Part shown: positions 46,060-54,141 of the stretch, in pieces
Position numbering within the stretch: the first letter of the stretch is position 1
How the letters are laid out: the number at the start of each line of letters is the position of its first letter
Source: Chitinophaga sp.
GTDB lineage: Bacteria; Bacteroidota; Bacteroidia; Chitinophagales; Chitinophagaceae
Reading direction: 5' to 3'
NCBI RefSeq assembly: GCF_019236475.1
Contig: NZ_JAFAIX010000013.1
Location: forward strand, 62,001 to 126,000
DNA: 64,000 nt
Position numbers and translations under genes: made by a program
Notes under the pieces: generated by a model
Database searches by the model: none
Told to the model about the DNA's origin: nothing
The model's input: the letters and a program-made list of their open reading frames with translations, nothing else

Positions 46060-48411
46060 ATGGCAAAAAATTTAGTTATAGTTGAGTCCCCAGCAAAGGC
46101 CAAAACCATTGAAAAGATTCTGGGAAAGGACTTTGAAGTCAAATCCTGCTTTGGTCACATACGTGACCTTGAGAAGGATGACATGGGCATTGACATCGAT
46201 AATAACTTCAAGCCTAAATATGTTATACCGGAAGATAAGGAAAAGGTTGTAAAAGACCTGAAGAAGCTAGCCAAAGATACCGATGAGGTATGGTTAGCAA
46301 CGGATGAGGACCGTGAGGGAGAAGCCATTTCTTGGCATTTGTGCGAGGTTTTGGGCCTCGATCCAACAAATACTAAACGTATTGTTTTCCATGAAATCAC
46401 CAAGCCTGCCATTGAAAATGCCGTTCAACATCCGCGTAAGCTGGATATGGATCGCGTGAATGCACAACAGGCCCGCCGTATACTGGATCGTATTGTAGGT
46501 TTTGAATTATCTCCTGTACTCTGGCGTAAAATGAGTATGCGTAACTCATTGTCTGCCGGCCGTGTACAGTCTGTTGCCGTTCGATTGATTGTGGAGAGAG
46601 AAAGGGAGATCAATGGATTCAATGCGGTAAGTACTTTTAAGGTAGAAGCCTGGTTCACCGGTAAAGATATTAATGGTAAGAGCATTTCCTTTAAAGCAGA
46701 AGGTCCTAATAAATTTAAGACCGCAGAAGATGCGGAGAAATTCCTGCAACAATGTGTAGGCGCGGCTTACACCGTGAAGGATATTCAGGTGAAACCAGGG
46801 AAGAAATCTCCCGCAGCACCTTTCACTACTTCTACGCTCCAGCAGGAAGCCAGCCGCAAACTGGGTTACAGCGTTTCCAAAACGATGCTGCTCGCGCAGA
46901 AGTTATATGAAAGCGGTAACATCACCTATATGCGTACGGACTCCGTAAACCTGTCTGATACTGCCTTAGCTGATATCCAGAAAGCGATCACCGGTAACTA
47001 CGGAGAGAAATACCACCAACATAGAAAGTTCAAGAATAAGAATGAGTCGGCCCAGGAAGCGCACGAAGCCATCCGTCCTACTTACATGGAAAATACCACT
47101 GTAAATGACGCGGATGCCCGTAAGCTGTATGAACTCATCTGGAAGCGTACCATCGCTAGCCAGATGGCCGATGCAGAACTGGAAAAGACCATCGCTAAAA
47201 TCGATATTTCCACCAATCATGAAGAGCTGACCGCCAGCGGAGAGGTGCTGAAATTCGACGGCTTCCTGAAAGTATATATGGAAGGCCATGACGATGAAGA
47301 TGTAAATGAAGATGACAGTCAGGAAGGTTCCTTGCCTCCATTGGCCGTAAAACAGTCACTGGACCTGAAGGAAATGAAAGCTACCGAGCGTTTCTCCCGT
47401 CCTGCGCCAAGATATACTGAGGCTAGTCTCGTTAAAAAACTGGAAGAACTGGGAATTGGTCGTCCTTCTACTTATGCTCCTACTATCACCACTATTCAGA
47501 AACGTGGTTACGTAGAAAAGAGAGATAAAGAAGGCGTGAAAAGAGATTTCCGTATCCTTAGTCTGAAAGCAGATAAAATCACCAAACAGACCGACAGTGA
47601 GAACACTGGTGCTGAAAAGTCAAAATTGTTCCCAACAGATCTGGGTATGATCGTAACAGATTTCCTCAATCAATACTTCAACTCCGTAATGGATTATGGT
47701 TTTACTGCCAAAATTGAAGGAGAATTTGACGAAATCGCCCATGGCCGTAAGATTTGGAACAAAATGCTGGCAGAATTCTACCAACCTTTCCATAAGGATG
47801 TAGAAAACACCCTGGAAAAAGCAGAACGCGTAAAAGGGGAACGTCAGTTGGGTGTTGAAGAATCTACTGGTAAACCTATCGTTGCCCGTATGGGTAGATA
47901 TGGCCCAATGATCCAAATCGGTCAGGCAGAAGATGAAGAGAAGCCACGCTTCGCAAAACTGAAACCTACACAAAGCATCGAAACGATTTCCCTGGATGAG
48001 GCGATGGAACTATTCCGCCTGCCTCGTAACCTCGGACAATTCGAAGATTCCGATGTCATCATTAATATTGGTCGTTTTGGACCATACGCACAGCACGACA
48101 AGAAATTCTATTCCCTCAAAAAGGAAATGGACCCTTACACAGTGGAACTGGATGAGATAGCCCCGCTGATCGTAGAAAAACGTACTGCCAAAGACGAGCG
48201 TACTATCAAAGTATTTGAGAAAGAGAAAATCCAGATTCTGAAAGGCCCTTACGGACCTTATATCAAACAAGGACTGAAGAATTTCAAGATTCCTAAAGAA
48301 AGGATAGATCACGCAGCAGACATCACCGTGGAAGAAGCCAAGGCGATCATTGAAGAAGCCAAAGCAAATCCGCCTAAGAAGAAAGCTCCGCCAAGGAAGA
48401 AAAAGGCTTAA
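46060..48411 (+). CDS. topA: DNA topoisomerase I
   Basis: 783 residues. N-terminal TOPRIM domain with NLVIVESPAKAKTIEK (4-19) and DEDREGEAISWH (metal-binding DxD region). The catalytic tyrosine is Y290 in NITYMRTDS. There is no CxxC zinc-ribbon. Instead the C-terminus has three GRYGP/GRFGP/GPYGP-type repeats (about 610, 670 and 730) of the Toprim_Crpt sort, and a Lys/Pro-rich tail (PPKKKAPPRKKKA). It relaxes negative supercoils. Followed by a SirB1-like gene on the same strand 55 bases on. Confidence 0.96.
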   Translation: MAKNLVIVESPAKAKTIEKILGKDFEVKSCFGHIRDLEKDDMGIDIDNNFKPKYVIPEDKEKVVKDLKKLAKDTDEVWLATDEDREGEAISWHLCEVLGLDPTNTKRIVFHEITKPAIENAVQHPRKLDMDRVNAQQARRILDRIVGFELSPVLWRKMSMRNSLSAGRVQSVAVRLIVEREREINGFNAVSTFKVEAWFTGKDINGKSISFKAEGPNKFKTAEDAEKFLQQCVGAAYTVKDIQVKPGKKSPAAPFTTSTLQQEASRKLGYSVSKTMLLAQKLYESGNITYMRTDSVNLSDTALADIQKAITGNYGEKYHQHRKFKNKNESAQEAHEAIRPTYMENTTVNDADARKLYELIWKRTIASQMADAELEKTIAKIDISTNHEELTASGEVLKFDGFLKVYMEGHDDEDVNEDDSQEGSLPPLAVKQSLDLKEMKATERFSRPAPRYTEASLVKKLEELGIGRPSTYAPTITTIQKRGYVEKRDKEGVKRDFRILSLKADKITKQTDSENTGAEKSKLFPTDLGMIVTDFLNQYFNSVMDYGFTAKIEGEFDEIAHGRKIWNKMLAEFYQPFHKDVENTLEKAERVKGERQLGVEESTGKPIVARMGRYGPMIQIGQAEDEEKPRFAKLKPTQSIETISLDEAMELFRLPRNLGQFEDSDVIINIGRFGPYAQHDKKFYSLKKEMDPYTVELDEIAPLIVEKRTAKDERTIKVFEKEKIQILKGPYGPYIKQGLKNFKIPKERIDHAADITVEEAKAIIEEAKANPPKKKAPPRKKKA

Positions 48412-48466
48412 TAACAGCCATTTTCATGGAACTGGCGAAGGGATTGACCATTGTTACACAGTTGAC

Positions 48467-49339
48467 ATGCACGAAAACAGAGAAATAAACGCTTTGTTCC
48501 ACCTGTTGGATGATCCGGATCAGGAAGTATTCGATACCGTTGCCAGCAAGATATTGCTGTACGGTAAGGATATTATTCCAAATTTGGAGAATCTGTGGGA
48601 GAATACAATCGACGAATCTATACAGGAAAGAATAGAGTTGCTCATTCATCGTGTGCACTACCAGGATTTACAAGTCGCCATACGTGAATGGAGCATTTCT
48701 GAGTCACAGGATCTCCTTCAGGGAGCTATTCTCACTGCCCGCTATCAGTTTCCTGATTTGGTACCCGGACAGATAAATACTGAAATAGAACGTATTAAAC
48801 GGAATATCTGGCTGGAACTGAACAACTATCTCACTCCACTGGAGCAGATAAACGTGCTCAACAGCATGATTTATAACTACTTCGGTTTAAAGGGCGAAGA
48901 AATCTCCTATCAGCGGAAGAATCAGTTTTTCATTAACCAGGTAGTAGAATCCAAGAAGGGGAACCCGTATACCAACGGGATAATATATCAGGCATTATGT
49001 AATATGCTGGATTTGCCTGTTTATGCGGTGAATATACCCCGGCAGTTTATCCTGGCGTATTTCGACACCTTTGTGGATTTTTCAGAGCCTATAGAGCCGG
49101 ATGACTACCGGATTCTTTTCTTCATAGATCCGATCCAGGGGCAGATTTACACCCAACAGGATGTGGATACCTATTTGAAGAGAGTATCTGTGCCATCGAT
49201 GCCTTCTTTCTTCAAGCCACAATCTAATAAGCGAATTATACAGTTGTTGCTGGAAGAGCTGTCTAAGTGTTTCCGGGAAGAAAAGGACTCCTATAGGCAG
49301 CAGGAATTGATGAATTTGTGCAGTTTGCTAGATGATTGA
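48467..49339 (+). CDS. SirB1-like transglutaminase-family protein
   Basis: The start at 48467 (MHENREINAL) is chosen because the longer frame begins inside topA. 290 residues. An N-terminal HEAT-like helical part (DDPDQEVFDTVASKIL) is followed by the SirB1 pattern: VLNSMIYNYFGLKGEE, FFINQVVESKKGNPYTNGIIYQALCNML and YAVNIPRQFILAYF. The usual catalytic Cys is not obvious in this pattern; the conserved structure may be non-enzymatic, as suggested for SirB1 proteins. It ends with a strong terminator. Confidence 0.8.
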   Translation: MHENREINALFHLLDDPDQEVFDTVASKILLYGKDIIPNLENLWENTIDESIQERIELLIHRVHYQDLQVAIREWSISESQDLLQGAILTARYQFPDLVPGQINTEIERIKRNIWLELNNYLTPLEQINVLNSMIYNYFGLKGEEISYQRKNQFFINQVVESKKGNPYTNGIIYQALCNMLDLPVYAVNIPRQFILAYFDTFVDFSEPIEPDDYRILFFIDPIQGQIYTQQDVDTYLKRVSVPSMPSFFKPQSNKRIIQLLLEELSKCFREEKDSYRQQELMNLCSLLDD

Positions 49340-49358
49340 TAATAAATAGAAGATATAT

Positions 49359-49392
49359 AAAAAAGACCAGTTCGATGAACCGGTCTTTTTTT
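49359..49392 (+). terminator. intrinsic terminator after the SirB1-like gene
   Basis: AAAAGACCAGTTC pairs with GAACCGGTCTTTT around GAT, with one A-C mismatch, followed by T residues. Confidence 0.85.
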
Positions 49393-49426
49393 ATGCCATT
49401 AAGATTACGAAGCATCCTAAAAGTCA

Positions 49427-49455
49427 AAAAGCTCACCGCAGAGCGATGAGCTTTT
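49427..49455 (-). terminator. intrinsic terminator of the Ala-rich lipoprotein gene
   Basis: AAAAGCTCA pairs with TGAGCTTTT. The T side lies downstream for minus-strand transcription, 40 bases past the lipoprotein stop. Confidence 0.7.
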
Positions 49456-49494
49456 CAATTTCTTGCAAGAAAGATATTATCAATAAATAATCTC

Positions 49495-49716
49495 TTACTT
49501 AGCAGCTGGAGCTGGAGCAGCTTTAGCAGCGGTATCAACTGGAGCGTGAGCAGCAGTATCAACGTGAGCAGCGCTATCAGCAGCAACTGGAGCAACTGGT
49601 TGAGCAGCCATAGTGTCAACGGTAGTAGCAGTAGAGTCAGTGGTAGCAGATTTACCGCCATTGCAAGCTACGAAGAACATACCAGCAGCGATTGCGAATA
49701 CAAATACTTTTTTCAT
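49495..49716 (-). CDS. small Ala/Pro/Thr-rich lipoprotein
   Basis: 73 residues. Signal peptide MKKVFVFAIAAGMFFVAC with the lipidated Cys at residue 18; the mature 56 residues are low-complexity Ala/Thr/Asp/Val/Pro with repeated DTAA-type steps (VDTMAAQP, HVDTAAHAP, VDTAAKAAP). It likely forms an unstructured outer-membrane tether or a surface filler. Similar short Ala-rich lipoproteins are common in Bacteroidota. Function is unknown. Confidence 0.75.
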   Translation of the reverse strand: MKKVFVFAIAAGMFFVACNGGKSATTDSTATTVDTMAAQPVAPVAADSAAHVDTAAHAPVDTAAKAAPAPAAK

Positions 49717-49803
49717 TTTGTGTTGTTTATAGTTTTTTAAAACCGGCGCAAAGGTATAGAATAATTTTAAATTACAAAATTTTTATACCTACAACTGGTC
49801 GAA

Positions 49804-51117
49804 TTATTTCTTTCTGAAGAATATTTTAACTGGTACTCCTCTGAAGTCAAAGTTAGTACGGATCTGGTTTTCCAGGTAATTTCTGTAAGGCGCTTTCACA
49901 TCATCTGGCAGGTTACAGAAAAAGGCAAACGCAGGCGTATGCGTAGGCAACTGGGTAACATATTTGATTCTGATAGGAATACCGCGCACCACTGGAGGAT
50001 GGTATGCCTCAATTGCTTTCAGCATCACGTCATTCAGTTTAGAAGTCTGAATTTTGCGGGTACGGTTCTCATATACTTCCAATGCCACTTCAATAGCTTT
50101 GAAAATACGTTGTTTTTCTATCACGCTCGTGAAGATGATAGGTACGTCAGAAAATGGAGCCAGGCGTTTTTTGAGTTCTTTCTCGTAGTCACGCGCTGTA
50201 TTAGTGGCTTTCTCCATGAGATCCCATTTGTTTACCAGCACCACAACTCCTTTACCTTTTCTTGCAGCGAGACTGAAGATATTCAAGTCTTGCGCGGTGA
50301 TACCTTTTTCAGCATCCAGGAGGAGCATTACTACATCCGCCTCATCCAGGGCTTTGATGGCACGGATTACGGAATAGAATTCCAGGTCTTCCTGCACTTT
50401 CGTTTTACGACGGATACCAGCCGTATCGATCAGCATGAATTCCTTTTGGAACATGTTATAGTGTGTGTGGATTGTATCGCGGGTAGTACCAGCGATATCA
50501 GACACGATATTACGTTCTTCACCAATCAGTGCATTCAGGAGGGAAGATTTTCCCACGTTAGGCTGACCGATGATCGCAATTTTAGGGATATCTGATTCCA
50601 TAGAAGCATCACCCATATCATCCGTGATATGACTTACTACCTCATCAAGGAGTTCGCCAGTACCGCTACCTGTCATAGAAGAGAGGAAGAATACGTGCTC
50701 GAAGCCGAGGCTGTAGAATTCAGTAGCTTCGAGGGCGCGTTGTTGGTTATCCACTTTATTTACAACCAGGTATACTGGTTTGGAGCTACGGCGTAACAGG
50801 TCAGCTACTTCCGAATCCAGGTCAGTAATACCAGTAGTACAATCTGTCAAGAACAGCAGGACGTTTGCTTCCTGCATAGCGATTTTCACTTGTTTGCGAA
50901 TCTCACGTTCAAAAACGTCATCACTTCCGGCAACGAATCCGCCGGTATCAATTACGTTGAAAGTTTTTCCATTCCAATCAGCCACACCATACTGGCGGTC
51001 GCGGGTAACACCGCTCTGATCATCCACAATCGCCTTGCGTTGTTCCAGCAGGCGGTTAAACAATGTTGATTTACCCACATTCGGGCGACCAACGATGGCA
51101 ACAGTAAATCCAGCCAT
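49804..51117 (-). CDS. der: ribosome-assembly GTPase Der (EngA)
   Basis: 437 residues with two tandem GTPase domains. G1 loops GRPNVGKST (about 10-18) and GQPNVGKSS (near 185); G3 DTGG and DTAG; G4 NKVD and NKWD. The C-terminal KH-like domain ends in PVKIFFRKK. It acts in 50S maturation. It lies 75 bases downstream of era on the same strand, so the two ribosome GTPases may share a transcript. Confidence 0.97.
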   Translation of the reverse strand: MAGFTVAIVGRPNVGKSTLFNRLLEQRKAIVDDQSGVTRDRQYGVADWNGKTFNVIDTGGFVAGSDDVFEREIRKQVKIAMQEANVLLFLTDCTTGITDLDSEVADLLRRSSKPVYLVVNKVDNQQRALEATEFYSLGFEHVFFLSSMTGSGTGELLDEVVSHITDDMGDASMESDIPKIAIIGQPNVGKSSLLNALIGEERNIVSDIAGTTRDTIHTHYNMFQKEFMLIDTAGIRRKTKVQEDLEFYSVIRAIKALDEADVVMLLLDAEKGITAQDLNIFSLAARKGKGVVVLVNKWDLMEKATNTARDYEKELKKRLAPFSDVPIIFTSVIEKQRIFKAIEVALEVYENRTRKIQTSKLNDVMLKAIEAYHPPVVRGIPIRIKYVTQLPTHTPAFAFFCNLPDDVKAPYRNYLENQIRTNFDFRGVPVKIFFRKK

Positions 51118-51192
51118 GATAATCTCTTTTAATAATTAATTGATTGTCGTAATCACCTGTGACGGCACTGTTGCTGTCCAGGAATTTATTAA

Positions 51193-52065
51193 TCAGTACC
51201 CGTATTCTTTCAGGAAGAGATCATTATCGCGCCATTTTCCTCTTACTTTCACAAACAGTTCAAGGAATACTTTGCGTTCGATAAATTTCTCAATATCCTG
51301 ACGGGCTCTTGTTCCCAGTTCACGGATAGATTTTCCTTTTTCGCCAAGGATAATCGCTTTCTGTGATTCTCTGGTAACAATTATTTCAGCAGTAATTTTT
51401 GTGAGTGTATCCTTTTCCTGGAACTGCGTCACGATTACTGTAGTATGATAAGGGATTTCCTCTTCGAATAATTGGAAGATTTTTTCACGGATCATTTCTG
51501 CCACAAAAAAGCGTGTAGACTTGTCCGTTAGTGTATCTTCTGGATAGAATGGGTTTGCTTCTGGGAGCAGATTAACGATGGCAGCCATGAGGTCTTTCAC
51601 ATTTTTGCCTTGTTTGGCAGAGATAGGAACGACAGCTTTGGCTTTACCCCATTCTTGGCATTTTTTCACCAGGGCATCCACATCTTCTTGGAGGAGGTTA
51701 TCCATTTTATTGATGACGAGGATGGTAGGTACTTTTAATTTAAGGGAGCTGAAGAGTTCTAGGTTTTCTTCCAGGTTATCTTTTGCGTCCATGATGAGCA
51801 GAGCAACGTCTGCATCTTCGAGTGCTGATTTTACAGCGCCCATCATTTTTTCATGGAGTTTGTATTTAGGGTCGATTATTCCGGGAGTATCGGAAAATAC
51901 GATTTGATATCCGGGTTCGGTAAGAACGCCGGTAATACGATGCCTGGTGGTTTGCACCTTGGGTGAAATAATAGCCAGTTTCTCGCCGATGATAGCGTTT
52001 AACAGTGTGCTTTTCCCCGCATTGGGTTTACCGAAAATGTTTACAAAACCTGCTTTATGCATCAT
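51193..52065 (-). CDS. era: ribosome-assembly GTPase Era
   Basis: The start at 52065 (MMHKAGFVNIFG) gives 290 residues, the family norm; the longer frame adds 41 residues rich in Tyr/Gln with no Era likeness. G1 is GKPNAGKST (about 12-20), G3 DTPG, G4 NKMD. A C-terminal KH domain with ILGEKGKSIRELGTRARQDIEKFI binds the 3' end of 16S rRNA. Upstream of der; the tRNA-fMet gene is further upstream. Confidence 0.96.
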   Translation of the reverse strand: MMHKAGFVNIFGKPNAGKSTLLNAIIGEKLAIISPKVQTTRHRITGVLTEPGYQIVFSDTPGIIDPKYKLHEKMMGAVKSALEDADVALLIMDAKDNLEENLELFSSLKLKVPTILVINKMDNLLQEDVDALVKKCQEWGKAKAVVPISAKQGKNVKDLMAAIVNLLPEANPFYPEDTLTDKSTRFFVAEMIREKIFQLFEEEIPYHTTVIVTQFQEKDTLTKITAEIIVTRESQKAIILGEKGKSIRELGTRARQDIEKFIERKVFLELFVKVRGKWRDNDLFLKEYGY

Positions 52066-52252
52066 ATCCCTGTTTAGTTGTGTGTTGTTACCCGTAGAGG
52101 CGCAAAGGAGTAAGGTGTAATCTTTACTCAAATATCCATCAAAAAATCCTTGTTGCCAGTATTGTTTCCCGGGAAAAGTCCCGTTCAATCATCTTTGTAT
52201 CTACGCGGCGGTGTATCTATGCGAGAAAAACGCTGTGAGAACTCCCTGTAAT

Positions 52253-52276
52253 AAAAAAAGCCGAATTTCTTCGGCT
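52253..52276 (-). terminator. intrinsic terminator of tRNA-fMet
   Basis: On the minus strand AGCCGAA-GAAA-TTCGGCT is followed by seven T residues, about 30 bases after the tRNA 3' end. Confidence 0.9.
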
Positions 52277-52307
52277 CTGTTTCTTTGATGCACATGACAT
52301 CTGTTTG

Positions 52308-52379
<72 letters not shown>

Positions 52380-52652
52380 ATGAGGGTGCAAAGATAGGGC
52401 TTTTTCAATTAGCACCAAATATATTTTAAATAAATAGGGATAAATCACGCATAATTGCATGACTCATAGCATATAATAGCTATATAATAAACCACATAAA
52501 TGAGCCACAGTAAAGGCATTGAGGATATCTGACTAATGATTACAGGGTCTTAAAAATAAAACTGGTGGAATAAAAGAGATCAAACTAAAGAGCCCCTATT
52601 AAAGCAATTAAACCCTAGTTAATGGCACCGTCACAAGTAAGATCTAATGATG

Positions 52653-52830
52653 GAGATCAAACCATGGAGATCCGATTATTGAATTTTGAGATCAAATTTT
52701 ACAGATCGTAGAACGGAGGCACCTACTATTCGAATTAAGCATTAGAGGTCAAATTATACTTATCAAAGAACGGCGCCACCTACTATTAGAATTTAAGCAA
52801 AAGAGATCAAATTATAGTGATCGTCAATTT
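52653..52830. repeat. degenerate ~57-58-bp tandem repeat downstream of ssb
   Basis: Units starting GAGRTCAAAT at 52688, 52745 and 52803 (spacing 57 and 58), with an imperfect start at 52653. Two units share CACCTACTATT and a GAATTTAAGC-like end. Many GATC sites occur. A shared 16-base core (GGAGGCACCTACTATT, 52715-52730) matches, 15 of 16, the array upstream of ssb. No open reading frame. The rest of the 52380-53018 gap is AT-rich and shows no gene; CACAAGGC (52911) and GCCTTGTG (52951) form an inverted repeat near its end. Confidence 0.65.
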
Positions 52831-53018
52831 GAAATCCCTATAAAGAGATAAAGCAATAGCCATCCAACAATAGATAATACATAATAGATAACCGATATTG
52901 ATAATAGCCACAAGGCACAGGCCATAAGCTTCAGCTCACAGTCTGCAGCCTTGTGACTTTGAAATTGACTATAACCACAAATCATGCATCAAAACCTCAG
53001 CGTCAGGCTATCTTGCTC

Positions 53019-53429
53019 TTAAAACGGAAGATCGTCTGCGGGCATTTCCTGCTCAGGTATACCTTCCGGTAGTGGAGGGATGTTGGAGGCAGTAGCCTTC
53101 CGTTTCTCTTCGTCCTTGCGACTAAGCAGTTGTATAGTGGCTACCCGCAGATGTAAGGCGCCAGACAATACACCTGTATTATTGCTGATATATGCGTCTA
53201 CACGTGGTGATCCTTCTAAATACACCATAGTACCCTGTAAGAGGTAGGGTGCCATGTTCAGTCGATCCCATAAGGAGCAGTCGACCCATGTAGTGCGCTC
53301 TTGCAATACACCTGCGGCATTCCTAAATCGTTCATTGGCGGCTACTGTGAAATTCAACACGGATACACCGTTTACTTCTTTAAGTACTGCATCCCGACCT
53401 AAATGGCCGATCAATTGTAGTTTAATCAT
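53019..53429 (-). CDS. ssb: single-stranded DNA-binding protein
   Basis: 136 residues. OB-fold start KLQLIGHLGRDAVLKEV, then FTVAANERFRN, TTWVDCSLWDRL and VYLEGSPRVDAYI. The C-terminal acidic tip DDLPF, needed for partner binding, is intact. It binds ssDNA during replication and repair. The low-complexity linker is short. It stands alone, flanked by two repeat arrays sharing a core. It could be the housekeeping or a second SSB; nothing in this window decides. Confidence 0.92.
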   Translation of the reverse strand: MIKLQLIGHLGRDAVLKEVNGVSVLNFTVAANERFRNAAGVLQERTTWVDCSLWDRLNMAPYLLQGTMVYLEGSPRVDAYISNNTGVLSGALHLRVATIQLLSRKDEEKRKATASNIPPLPEGIPEQEMPADDLPF

Positions 53430-53533
53430 TTCTGTAAAAGATTAAAAGGGTTAAACAATACATTTCGGGAATGGTACCTTTCTGACTGAAAAAGCGATAG
53501 GAATACTTCACATGGCTATCTGCCCTTATATAC

Positions 53534-53900
53534 GCTCCTATATAAATTGAATGCTTCTATACTTAAAGGAAACGCTCCTACACAAAACTGGAGGCTCCTA
53601 CTATTAAACCGAATGGTTCTATGCTAAAGGAAACGTTCCTATACAAAACTGGAAGCTCCTATTATAAAACTAAATGCTTCTGTACTAAAGGAAAACGTTC
53701 CTATACAAAACTGGAAGCTCCTAATATAAACCTGAATGCTCCTATGCTAAAGGAAAACGCTCCTATATAAAACTGGAAGCTCCTATTATAAAACTAAATG
53801 CTTCTGTACTAAAGGAAAACACTCCTACACAAAACTGGAAGCTCCTAATATAAACCTGAATGCTCCTATATAAAACTGGAAGCTTCTATACAAAAGGAAG
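53534..53900. repeat. hierarchical tandem repeat array upstream of ssb
   Basis: Eighteen or so 19-22-base subunits, each beginning GCTCCTA/GCTTCTA-like and ending CTGAAT, AAGGAAAAC or AACTGGAA in rotation (types A, B, C). A-type starts at 53534, 53594, 53655, 53717, 53779 and 53841 give a period of 60-62; units 53655 and 53779, and 53717 and 53841, are near-identical, so the period doubles to 124. The last copy drops its B subunit. 62 is not a multiple of 3 and there are no ORFs, so the array is non-coding. Confidence 0.9.
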
Positions 53901-54007
53901 AAACATCAACCCAAAACCGAAGGTCCAATACAAAGCTGAACAGGGTCATTATGGTCAGCTAAACCCAAGTATTTGAAAAAATTATTATTTTTTTCGTTAG
54001 ACCTGCA

Positions 54008-54015
54008 TACCTTTG
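54008..54015 (+). promoter_or_regulatory. candidate -7 box for the TPP-riboswitch transcript
   Basis: TACCTTTG fits TAnnTTTG and lies about 25 bases ahead of the aptamer. A TTTG (53972-53975) is farther upstream than the normal spacing. Confidence 0.45.
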
Positions 54016-54037
54016 TATCGGAAACGGCCTTTCAGCC

Positions 54038-54120
54038 GCTTTCACATGGGGTGCCTTACTTTCAGGCTGAGATCACACCCAAAGAACCTGGACCAGGTAA
54101 TGCTGGTTAGGAAAGTGAAA
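54038..54120 (+). promoter_or_regulatory. TPP riboswitch (THI-box)
   Basis: Closing stem CTTTCAC (about 54039-54045) with GTGAAA (54114-54119). Landmarks in order: GGGGTGCC, GCTGAGATCACACCC, AAAGAACCTG, and ACCAGGTAATGCTGGTTAGG. Ligand is thiamine pyrophosphate. No T-run terminator lies before the start codon 22 bases on, so translational control is more likely than attenuation. Confidence 0.95.
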
Positions 54121-54141
54121 ATAGTTAATATATACACATAC

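Noticed and set aside
53534-53900. Possible CRISPR array
   Set aside because: Units are degenerate and contiguous with no unique spacers, and no cas genes are near; it is a hierarchical tandem repeat.
52380-54010. Duplicate of the tRNA-fMet 3' end as an attachment site
   Set aside because: No second copy of the tRNA end was seen in the region and no integrase gene is present.
54013-54141. Longer N-terminus of the TonB-dependent receptor
   Set aside because: It would translate the TPP riboswitch; the signal peptide begins at 54142.
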